A stretch of 12,496 nucleotides of DNA from contig JAKBRR010000014.1 in NCBI GenBank assembly GCA_021845325.1, positions 1-12,496 on the forward strand, read 5' to 3'. Under the pieces are notes generated by a model, which was not told the origin of the DNA, did not search any database, and saw only the letters and a list, made by a program, of their open reading frames with translations. The number at the start of each line of letters is the position of its first letter. The first letter of the stretch is position 1. The stretch is from Thermoplasmata archaeon. Lineage in GTDB: Archaea > Thermoplasmatota > Thermoplasmata > Thermoplasmatales > Thermoplasmataceae. Position numbers and translations under genes: made by a program. Shown here piece by piece: positions 5,078-10,930 of this stretch.

Positions 5078-6444
5078 AGAAAGCCCAAAAAAACCATGTT
5101 AAAGTGCGACTCCATAAAACTTATTTTCAGTCGACAAGATTCAAATCACACATTCGTATTTCTGATTCCAAACCTGCAAACACTCTGGAAATTTCCCCAT
5201 TGATAAATGGATTATCTATCCCCCTGGATATAATGTACTCAATGACCAGATTAAAAAAGGACAGCAAGACATTTGGAAGGATAAGAGCAGCCAAAAGAGC
5301 AAATCTCATGTCTGAGAGAAAAAAACATCCTCATAACCCTTCAAAGCGAATTATTGATGAGGAGAAATATGCAAGCAAAATTCATGAAATGAATTCCAGC
5401 GAGACCGGAGCGTTATATCAGGGAACATTCACAATATCACCTGGAAGCAATAATCCTGTAAAACTCAGAGAATATACGTTTAGAATACGAAATTCCCTGG
5501 AACTCATGGGAACAACCTTGAATCTTAAAGGGAAATTGACCAGATCCCACATGGAAAAACTGAATGCCTTTGATTTCCCAAAATCTGATAGATATCTCAT
5601 CGACAGTGATTCATTGGTAAACCTTATTCCATGGTTCACCGAATCGGTTCCTGATACTAATGGAGTGTTAATAGGACTTGACTCTTATTCAGGGAAGCCT
5701 GTCTTTTTAAATTTATGGTCAAAGCCATCATTTAACTCATTGATCCTTGGTGAAATAGGATCAGGAAAGAGCTACTTTACCAAGACCTTTCTTTTGAGGA
5801 ATTTAGTACTCGATCTTGCTGATGAGATATATATTTTTGACCCCATGAATGAATATTTTGCCGGAAAAGACCTTACTTCATATTCTGATGTAGAAATAAT
5901 ATCCTTTGGTAATGATTTGACGAACAAAAATTCATTTCGATCTGAATCGAACAAAAATAAAATGATTAAAATCTTTAGATTTGCGGAGGAGGCGAAGACC
6001 GAGGAAAATTTTCTCCTGTGCTTATCAGATATGCTCAATTTAATCAAAAATTCCGGTTCAAAGAGAAAACTGTTGATTTTGGATGAGGCACACCTTCTGC
6101 TTAGATCCAGTAAAACTATGAAATTATATGGAGAAATTGTAAGATCATCAAGGCACTATGTCACTTCAGTTATATCGATATCGCAGGGAATTGGTGAGTT
6201 TTTGTTAAGGCAGGGAGGACAATCCATTTTTGAGAATTCAATAAACATTTTCATATTCAGAAATAAATTCTGGGAAGATCTTAAGACAGTGGCAATATCT
6301 CCGGAAAATTATGGGTACTTAGATTTTAAGAATCTATCTGGAGGAAAAGGTGAATCTTACTCTGAACTATTCTATTATACCAGCGGAAGTTTGAGAAAAC
6401 TCACTTATATCTCAACAGACTTTGAAAAAAATTTCATTGGGTAA
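5059..6444 (+). CDS. VirB4/CedB-like conjugation-type ATPase (middle domain plus ATPase domain)
   Basis: The frame encodes 461 residues from ATG 5059, or 456 from the better-supported TTG 5074. The middle part has VirB4 features: SIPLDIMYSMTRLKKDSKT, then a GTFTISPGSNNPVKLREY strand/helix region, a segment like the fast-evolving linker (about 150-195), and GVLIGLDSYSGKPVFLNLW, equivalent to the GvllG-sG-Pv stretch before the P-loop. The RecA/HerA-FtsK-type ATPase core follows. Walker A is GEIGSGKS at 231-238, an IYIFDPMNEY strand is at 257-266, Walker B is KLLILDEAH at 337-345, and SISQGIGE with a sensor Gln is at 373-380. FRNKF near 400 is a candidate arginine-finger region. It overlaps the upstream VirB4 N-terminal gene by 19 bp (4 bp from TTG). 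It would power pilus assembly or DNA transport at the membrane. The ATPase class is secure; the specific Ced-like role is inferred. Confidence 0.82.
   Translation: MGGVPLKKAQKNHVKVRLHKTYFQSTRFKSHIRISDSKPANTLEISPLINGLSIPLDIMYSMTRLKKDSKTFGRIRAAKRANLMSERKKHPHNPSKRIIDEEKYASKIHEMNSSETGALYQGTFTISPGSNNPVKLREYTFRIRNSLELMGTTLNLKGKLTRSHMEKLNAFDFPKSDRYLIDSDSLVNLIPWFTESVPDTNGVLIGLDSYSGKPVFLNLWSKPSFNSLILGEIGSGKSYFTKTFLLRNLVLDLADEIYIFDPMNEYFAGKDLTSYSDVEIISFGNDLTNKNSFRSESNKNKMIKIFRFAEEAKTEENFLLCLSDMLNLIKNSGSKRKLLILDEAHLLLRSSKTMKLYGEIVRSSRHYVTSVISISQGIGEFLLRQGGQSIFENSINIFIFRNKFWEDLKTVAISPENYGYLDFKNLSGGKGESYSELFYYTSGSLRKLTYISTDFEKNFIG
5061..5076 (+). promoter_or_regulatory. strong SD and TTGA stop/start overlap deciding the VirB4 ATPase start
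   Basis: GGGGGGAG at 5061-5068 is followed after 5 bases by TTG (5074-5076), which overlaps the TGA (5075-5077) of the upstream gene. The alternative ATG at 5059 lies before this SD and has none of its own. TTG 5074 is therefore the better start by signal. Confidence 0.5.
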
Positions 6445-6447
6445 AAT

Positions 6448-6699
6448 TTATCTTTTTACAGTAGAAATTCTCTTCTTCGTTTCACCAAGAATAATAGCCA
6501 TTATGCCAAAGGCTAAAAGAACAACTACAAGGGAATATAGTCCAGGATCAGTCCATGCATCAAAATATTCTGCCCACGCAAAATAATAAGAAAGCCCTGA
6601 AATAACAAAGAAAAGCCCTATGGCAATTGTGGCGTTGTTATATGTGAATTTCGTCAGTATTCTCTGTAATTTTCCATTTGATGATTTTTCTGCTTCCAT
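6448..6699 (-). CDS. small membrane protein of unknown function (two helices)
   Basis: This 83-residue protein is not recognised as any known family. A polar basic N-terminus (1-19) is followed by a first helix at about 23-42 (ATIAIGLFFVISGLSYYFAW), a short acidic loop with aromatics (AEYFDAWTDPGLY) that would face outward, a second helix at about 54-72, and a basic tail (KKRISTVKR). Charges suggest both ends are cytoplasmic. The gene is convergent with the VirB4-like ATPase gene, with 3 bp between stops, so it is not part of that operon. ATG at 6697-6699 has no SD. An ATTTAAATAT box on the minus strand (6726-6735) fits a nearly leaderless transcript. It could be an accessory of the DNA-transfer cluster or unrelated. 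Confidence 0.68.
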   Translation of the reverse strand: MEAEKSSNGKLQRILTKFTYNNATIAIGLFFVISGLSYYFAWAEYFDAWTDPGLYSLVVVLLAFGIMAIILGETKKRISTVKR

Positions 6700-6725
6700 T
6701 TTTATTATGCCATAATTAGAAATAC

Positions 6726-6735
6726 ATATTTAAAT
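6726..6735 (-). promoter_or_regulatory. TATA-like box of the small membrane protein gene
   Basis: The minus strand reads ATTTAAATAT, with its centre about 31 bp before the ATG at 6699, consistent with a very short leader. Confidence 0.35.
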
Positions 6736-6822
6736 TGCAACGTTTTTATTCCCCATACAATTTTTAACCGAATTTCTCTCGATGTGATATTTATTTTTTT
6801 CCCGGCAGGATAAAGCTCTTGA

Positions 6823-6835
6823 AGTAATCATTACT
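6823..6835. repeat. 13-bp palindrome, operator-like
   Basis: AGTAAT-C-ATTACT is a perfect 6-bp inverted repeat about a single central base. It lies in the 253-bp divergent region between the small membrane protein gene and mptD. Its size and symmetry fit a site for a dimeric winged-helix regulator. The rest of this region is AT-rich with T-runs and only a 22-codon hydrophobic frame (6852-6920) that I do not consider supported. Confidence 0.4.
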
Positions 6836-6952
6836 AAGGAAAAACTAAAAAATGACCTTCATAAGCATTGAAAAATTCTCAACAGTTCTAATCCTGCTTT
6901 TATTTCCATCTGTCCAATAAACTTATTAGCGGATGTGAAATTCAGGTGGAAT

Positions 6953-7315
6953 ATGCCCGACATCGCAGAGCAATTTTTTAATTGCTCAAATAGAGAGAGA
7001 GCCATATTCGAGGCTGGAATAAAGCTGGGAACAATCTACCACCAGTATGTTGGGGCACCTGTAAGTTTATCTAACCTGGAATCACTGGAAGAGGCAATAA
7101 AACAGAGTGTTCTTGTTCAACCCTTTGTTGCTGATGCCTCAGTGAAGATAAACCCGGAAAATATACACAGGCATAAAGGCACTTACAAATACATAACTCT
7201 AACCGGAGATATGCTTGATGTAAGTCTGGATATACAATATAAGGATTCAGGTGTTAGGGCCAGATTGCGCTACATCAAAGAAATGGATTACCCATTGATG
7301 TATCTGGAGGATTAA
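6953..7315 (+). CDS. mptD: dihydroneopterin aldolase, archaeal MptD type
   Basis: This 120-residue protein matches the archaeal MptD family, which converts 7,8-dihydroneopterin to 6-hydroxymethyl-7,8-dihydropterin plus glycolaldehyde in (methano)pterin/folate synthesis. The N-terminal core FNCSNRERAIFEAGIKLG followed by TIYHQYVGAPV is the family hallmark. E20 and H30 have the ten-residue spacing of the Glu/His pair assigned to catalysis in the Methanocaldococcus enzyme. A further conserved-looking block is YITLTGDMLDVSLDIQY. It is unrelated to bacterial FolB. GTG 6935 is an alternative start adding six residues. ATG 6953 is preferred because AGGTGG (6944-6949) precedes it, though the TATA-like CTTTTATTT (about 6897-6905) permits either. 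It leads the operon with the THEP1-like gene 3 bp downstream. Confidence 0.82.
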   Translation: MPDIAEQFFNCSNRERAIFEAGIKLGTIYHQYVGAPVSLSNLESLEEAIKQSVLVQPFVADASVKINPENIHRHKGTYKYITLTGDMLDVSLDIQYKDSGVRARLRYIKEMDYPLMYLED

Positions 7316-7318
7316 ATA

Positions 7319-7861
7319 ATGGCAGTTAAGATAGGAATAACAGGACCAGTGGGCAGTATAAAGGCAGAAGCGCTAACAAAGATTATGGATATTCTTGTTC
7401 ACGATGGAAAGATTGTCCATGGGGTACTCGTAAATGAGATTACAGAACAGGGAAAGTTAAAGGGTTATTCAATTCTTGATATATATTCCAAGAGAAAGGT
7501 CGTGTTCGCCGAACTGGGTCTTGTTTCAAGAGTGAAGATAGACAAACTGGGTGTCGATACGCGTCTGCTGGAAGAGATACTAATACCAAGTCTACAGAAA
7601 GCCAGAGAAGTCGCAGATATTATTGTCATAGATGAGATAGGGAAACTGGAAAACACTACCAAAAATATACAAAAAGAAATTCTGGAAACGCTAAATTACA
7701 CCAAACCCCTGATTGTGACATTACATAAGAAATCAAGAAACCCGGTACTGCAGGAAATAAGGAGCCTGGAGGGAGTCAGGGTTTTTGATATAACCCCTAT
7801 AAACAGAAATATACTCCCGTTCAAGGTACTAAGGGTACTTAACGGAGAGGAGAACCCATAA
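7319..7861 (+). CDS. THEP1-family P-loop NTPase with degenerate Walker A
   Basis: This 180-residue protein resembles the THEP1/NTPase (PF03266) nucleoside-triphosphatase family in length and order of elements. A glycine-rich N-terminus is followed by a VLVNEITEQGKLKGYSILDIYSKRK region (usual place of the family's G--vpEvRe-G-r-GF motif), RLLEEILIPSLQKAREVADIIVIDEIGKLE with an intact Walker B (VIDEIGKLE, about 102-110), then PLIVTLHKK. The P-loop, however, reads GPVGSIKA (residues 9-16) instead of GxxxxGK(S/T): the second Gly is Ile14 and the Ser/Thr is Ala16, although Lys15 remains. Nucleotide binding or hydrolysis may thus be altered or lost. ATG 7319 has a good SD (GGAGG, 7306-7310). It sits between mptD and trm1, and its stop overlaps the inferred trm1 start. 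Confidence 0.75.
   Translation: MAVKIGITGPVGSIKAEALTKIMDILVHDGKIVHGVLVNEITEQGKLKGYSILDIYSKRKVVFAELGLVSRVKIDKLGVDTRLLEEILIPSLQKAREVADIIVIDEIGKLENTTKNIQKEILETLNYTKPLIVTLHKKSRNPVLQEIRSLEGVRVFDITPINRNILPFKVLRVLNGEENP
7844..7852 (+). promoter_or_regulatory. SD for trm1, pointing to a non-AUG start
   Basis: GGAGAGGAG at 7844-7852 ends 5 bases before ATA 7858 and 8 before ACG 7861. It is 77 bases before the first ATG (7930), so it cannot serve that codon. Confidence 0.5.
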
Positions 7862-8916
7862 CGAAGATTGATGAAGGTTCAGTTACAATAGAGACGGACT
7901 ATACATTTAACGAAACTGGTCCGGGAAAAATGCAGGCCGGATTTTACAATCCGGAACAGATCTTGAATCGTGATCTGACCATAATTATGTTAAATATACT
8001 TAAACCAAAACTTTTTCTGGATGGATTTGGAGCAACCGGTGTCAGGGGAATAAGGGTAAGCAAGGAGACACAGACCCATGCAGTGATTTCAGAAAGGTCT
8101 GAGAAGAGTTTCAAACTTCTTACACATAATGTTCTCTTAAATGAATCTGAAGCTGAAGTCCATTGGTCATCTTTCGAAGAGATGGTTACGCGTTATGACT
8201 TTGATTTTATTGATGTTGATCCCTATGGATCCATAATTCCTTATCTTGACATTTCTCTGAAAAATGTAAAAAACAGAGGTTATATAGGCTTTACAGCCAC
8301 AGATCTTTCAGCACTATCAGGCGCACTCCCGGAAAAGACTCTCAGACGTTATGGTTCCATAATCCCAAAGTCTCTTATGAGACACGAGTTGGGTATTCGA
8401 AATCTTATTGGTACCATAGCCAAAAGAGCAGCCGCCCTGGACCTTGGCGTTGAACCATTACTTTCCTTCTGGAACAAACATTATTATAGAATTTTTGTGA
8501 GGGTTGTGAGAGGTGCAGCAAAGGCTGATGAAACCCTGAAATACATTGGAATGGTAGATCTTCAGGAACTAATAGGAAAAGCATATTCAGGTCAAATAGC
8601 GGGACCAATTTGGATAGGCGCTATGGAGAACGTCTTCAATTTAAAATGGGAAGAAAAAGACACCCCTTTTGTCCTTGAAAAATCCTCAAATTTTTTCCAT
8701 GCTCTAAAGAATGAAGATATATCCCTCCTTTTTTGTGATGTAGGCGAGATATTTTCAAAATATCACATGGATATTCCAAATTTGAAAAAAGCCAATGATA
8801 TTGCCTTGAATAACGGCGCCACAATTACAAAAAGAACCCATTTTTCTCCAACGGGATTAAAAACTGACTACCTGCATGCCTTTGAAAATGTATATACATC
8901 AAAAGGACTTGATTAG
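7858..8916 (+). CDS. trm1: tRNA (guanine26-N2)-dimethyltransferase Trm1, inferred non-AUG start
   Basis: This SAM-dependent enzyme makes m2,2G at position 26 of tRNA. From ATA 7858 the product is 352 residues. Family motifs appear in order: EGSVTI and GPGKMQAGFYNPEQILNRDL (N-terminal substrate region), FLDGFGATGVRG at 53-64 (SAM site), DVDPYGS at 119-125 (catalytic D-PfGs), TATDLSALSG at 146-155, and a C-terminal domain with KRTHFSPTGLKTD. The first ATG (7930) would remove about 24 residues that align well with Trm1 N-termini. Between the in-frame stop at 7840-7842 and 7930 there is no ATG, GTG, TTG or CTG. ATA 7858 is chosen because it overlaps the preceding TAA as ATAA and lies 5 bases after GGAGAGGAG. 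ACG 7861 or ATT 7867 are alternatives, as is a sequence error. Confidence 0.85.
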   Translation: MTKIDEGSVTIETDYTFNETGPGKMQAGFYNPEQILNRDLTIIMLNILKPKLFLDGFGATGVRGIRVSKETQTHAVISERSEKSFKLLTHNVLLNESEAEVHWSSFEEMVTRYDFDFIDVDPYGSIIPYLDISLKNVKNRGYIGFTATDLSALSGALPEKTLRRYGSIIPKSLMRHELGIRNLIGTIAKRAAALDLGVEPLLSFWNKHYYRIFVRVVRGAAKADETLKYIGMVDLQELIGKAYSGQIAGPIWIGAMENVFNLKWEEKDTPFVLEKSSNFFHALKNEDISLLFCDVGEIFSKYHMDIPNLKKANDIALNNGATITKRTHFSPTGLKTDYLHAFENVYTSKGLD

Positions 8917-8930
8917 AATTTTGCCAAGGA

Positions 8931-8937
8931 TTATATG
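8931..8937 (+). promoter_or_regulatory. TATA box of the DGGGP synthase gene
   Basis: TTATATG at 8931-8937 is centred 27 bp before ATG 8961. No SD precedes that codon, so a leaderless lipid-gene mRNA is expected, separate from trm1. Confidence 0.45.
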
Positions 8938-8960
8938 AGCCTTAGAATTCAAGTTTGACT

Positions 8961-9779
8961 ATGAATCCATGGGTTAAACTTCTGAGACCGGAAAATGCCT
9001 TAATGGCCATAATTGCCACATTTATATCCGGACTCATTTCTCTTGGTACCGACATTCTGTCCAGATGGTTTATACTATCGATTGCTTCACTATCTGTAAT
9101 TCTAGTAATGCTGGGAGGGAATGCAATGAATGATTTGTTTGACATTGAAAGTGACAGGATAAATCACCCTGCCAGACCTCTGGTCACCGGGAAAATTACC
9201 ATCAATAGCGCAAAGATTTCGATTGTAATATCCTTCGTTGCCTCAATTTTAATCGCAGTATTCTTTATCTCCTACATATCAGGTTTACTTGTTATTCTGG
9301 CTGAACTGCTTTTATTTTCCTATGAATACAGCCTGAAAAGAAGCGGTTTACCTGGAAATATAGTCATAAGCGTTCTCGTTGGCCTAATATTTATTTTCGG
9401 CGGGATCGCTGTCAATCATTTCTATAGGATGATAATCCTTTTCTTCCTTGCCACATTATCAAATGTCTCCAGAGAGTTAATAAAAGACGTTGAGGATATG
9501 AGTGGAGATTTTGACAGGCTTACGTTTCCAAAAAGATACGGTAAGAATAGCGCTCTCATACTTTCCAGCTTATTCATAGGAAGCGCTGTGGTCCTTTCAC
9601 TGGTTCCATATTTCACTGGCCTTTTTTCCGTATACTACCTGATTCCACTGGCATTTTGTGATGTTTTATTTGTGGTCACCGCTGTTCTGCAATTCAAAAG
9701 TGCAACACTGGCACAGAAATCGTCCAAAATATCAATGATTCTGGGCCTTGTATCATTTGCCGTGGGTGGTTTAAGTTGA
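8961..9779 (+). CDS. digeranylgeranylglyceryl phosphate synthase (UbiA prenyltransferase)
   Basis: This integral membrane enzyme transfers the second geranylgeranyl group onto GGGP to give DGGGP, the second ether-forming step of archaeal lipid synthesis. The 272-residue UbiA-superfamily protein has about eight to nine helices. The first Asp-rich motif is NDLFDIESD (N57, D58, D61, D65), followed by the HPARPLVTGKI segment typical of DGGGPS. The second Asp motif is KDVEDMSGDF (D176-D183). EYSLKRSGLPGN at about 122-133 matches the loop before the next helix. ATG 8961 fits the TATA box at 8931-8937; TTG 8955 would add only two residues. The stop overlaps the TTG start of GGGP synthase as TTGA, so the two consecutive pathway enzymes are coupled. 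Confidence 0.93.
   Translation: MNPWVKLLRPENALMAIIATFISGLISLGTDILSRWFILSIASLSVILVMLGGNAMNDLFDIESDRINHPARPLVTGKITINSAKISIVISFVASILIAVFFISYISGLLVILAELLLFSYEYSLKRSGLPGNIVISVLVGLIFIFGGIAVNHFYRMIILFFLATLSNVSRELIKDVEDMSGDFDRLTFPKRYGKNSALILSSLFIGSAVVLSLVPYFTGLFSVYYLIPLAFCDVLFVVTAVLQFKSATLAQKSSKISMILGLVSFAVGGLS
9764..9779 (+). promoter_or_regulatory. SD and TTGA overlap coupling the two lipid genes
   Basis: GGGTGGT at 9764-9770 precedes TTG 9776 by 5 bases. TTGA (9776-9779) contains both the GGGP synthase start and the DGGGP synthase stop. Confidence 0.5.
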
Positions 9780-10531
9780 GCGTTTATGAACATATTTTGA
9801 AAGCTCTTGCTAAGGGTAAAATACACATGACTCTGATTGATCCCGCTACCTCTGGTCCCGAAGGCAGTGCAGACATTGCGTTTGAGGCGTATAAAGCAGG
9901 TACAGATTTCATTATGCTTGGAGGTTCCACTGAAATATCCCATGAAATCCTCGATAAGACAACTGATCTGATGAAAAAGAGGATTGATCTTGAGATAATT
10001 CTTTTCCCCGGTTCATCAAGCATGATAACAAAAAAAGCCGATGCCATATACTTTATGTCCCTCCTGAACTCTTCAGACATAGAATATATTGTTGGTCATC
10101 AAAAAAAGGCTGCCATATATCTATCCGAAACAAACATTGAAAAGATACCTATGGGATATGTAATTTTTAAACCTGGAATGACAGCCGGCAGGGTTGGAAA
10201 GGCGATGCTTATTGAAAGGGATGATATTAAAACAGCTCTTCAATATGCCCTGACAGCGGAATTTTTCGGAATGAAGCTGGTATATTTTGAGGCTGGGAGT
10301 GGTGCTGATAAGCCTGTATCAGAACAAATTATATCCATGACAAAGGAAAAACTGAGTATACCATTAATTGTTGGCGGAGGTATAAGAGATCCTAAAAGCG
10401 CGGAGGCTATTGCAAAGGCCGGTGCAGATATCATAGTTACTGGAACAGTTGCAGAAAAAACATCCAATGTCTATGATACTTTGAAACCAATTATTAGCAT
10501 AATTCATAATACCAGAAGTGAAAATGAGTAA
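9776..10531 (+). CDS. geranylgeranylglyceryl phosphate synthase (GGGPS)
   Basis: This cytoplasmic TIM-barrel prenyltransferase joins sn-glycerol-1-phosphate and geranylgeranyl diphosphate to give GGGP, the first ether bond of archaeal membrane lipids. The 251-residue length is typical. Family motifs are HMTLIDP at 17-23, GTDFIMLGGST at 42-52, ILFPGS at 75-80, and MGYVIFKPGMTAGRVGKA at 126-143. YFEAGSGA at 170-177 follows, then the phosphate-binding IVGGGIRDP at 198-206 and VTGT at 221-224. It belongs to the larger, archaeal GGGPS group with the insert around 126-143. The start is TTG 9776, with GGGTGGT 5 bases upstream and overlap with the preceding stop. The product feeds the membrane enzyme encoded just upstream. 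Confidence 0.95.
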   Translation: MSVYEHILKALAKGKIHMTLIDPATSGPEGSADIAFEAYKAGTDFIMLGGSTEISHEILDKTTDLMKKRIDLEIILFPGSSSMITKKADAIYFMSLLNSSDIEYIVGHQKKAAIYLSETNIEKIPMGYVIFKPGMTAGRVGKAMLIERDDIKTALQYALTAEFFGMKLVYFEAGSGADKPVSEQIISMTKEKLSIPLIVGGGIRDPKSAEAIAKAGADIIVTGTVAEKTSNVYDTLKPIISIIHNTRSENE

Positions 10532-10542
10532 AGTGTTTCACT
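10517..10542 (+). repeat. hairpin across the GGGP synthase stop codon
   Basis: AGTGAAA (10517-10523) and TTTCACT (10536-10542) form a perfect 7-bp stem with a 12-base loop that contains the TAA stop. No T-run follows directly, so it is only a weak terminator candidate. Confidence 0.3.
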
Positions 10543-10584
10543 GAACCGTATAAATGGGCTTAAGTTATTATATCAAATTGGTTC

Positions 10585-10605
10585 AAATATTTAGAATAAA
10601 TATTT
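10585..10605. repeat. paired AAATATTT palindromes upstream of purS
   Basis: The self-complementary octamer AAATATTT occurs at 10585-10592 and 10598-10605, spaced 13 bp centre to centre, upstream of the purS TATA-like box. It could be a tandem operator, or chance in AT-rich DNA. Confidence 0.3.
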
Positions 10606-10630
10606 TTTAGTAACTCTCACCAACCTGAAA

Positions 10631-10639
10631 GCTTTAATT
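10631..10639 (+). promoter_or_regulatory. TATA-like box of purS
   Basis: GCTTTAATT at 10631-10639 is centred 25 bp before ATG 10660, which has no SD. A leaderless purS-purL mRNA is expected. Confidence 0.4.
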
Positions 10640-10659
10640 CTGATATTGCATCGCATTCT

Positions 10660-10911
10660 ATGGTTAAGATTCGTATTGAGATTGGTTACCTTGAAGGGGT
10701 TGAAGACCCTGAAGCCTCAACACTTTTTCACAACTTAGGCATTCTTGGCTACGATTCTGTGGAAAATATGAAGATTTATAAAATTTATCAACTGGATATA
10801 TCGTCCGATAATGAGCATGCGCTGGAAGTGGCCAGAGACATTGCTTCAAAAATTCTAATTAACCCTGTTATTAATAGCTACACAGTAAAAGTAGTTGAAG
10901 AAATTTCCTGA
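10660..10911 (+). CDS. purS: phosphoribosylformylglycinamidine synthase subunit PurS
   Basis: This 83-residue small subunit joins PurQ (glutaminase) and PurL (synthetase) in the FGAM synthase complex, step four of purine synthesis. Family features are an opening strand (KIRIEIGYLEGVEDPEA), then LFHNLGILGYDSVENMKIYKIYQLDI, in place of the usual alLGy-~V--vR-gK-~el. A helix leads to the hallmark KILINPVINSYTVKV. Length is normal. ATG 10660 suits the TATA-like box at 10631-10639. purL follows after 10-19 bp, but the glutaminase gene purQ is not in the window and would be expected downstream or elsewhere. Confidence 0.92.
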   Translation: MVKIRIEIGYLEGVEDPEASTLFHNLGILGYDSVENMKIYKIYQLDISSDNEHALEVARDIASKILINPVINSYTVKVVEEIS

Positions 10912-10930
10912 TTTTTAGTGAATGGTAAAA

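Noticed and set aside
6852..6920. 22-codon hydrophobic frame upstream of mptD
   Set aside because: It has no SD or well-placed promoter, and its length is within chance expectation for AT-rich DNA.
10580..10592. GGTTCAAAT resembling a tRNA T-loop or attachment-site core
   Set aside because: No T-stem, cloverleaf or second copy is seen, and no integrase is nearby.
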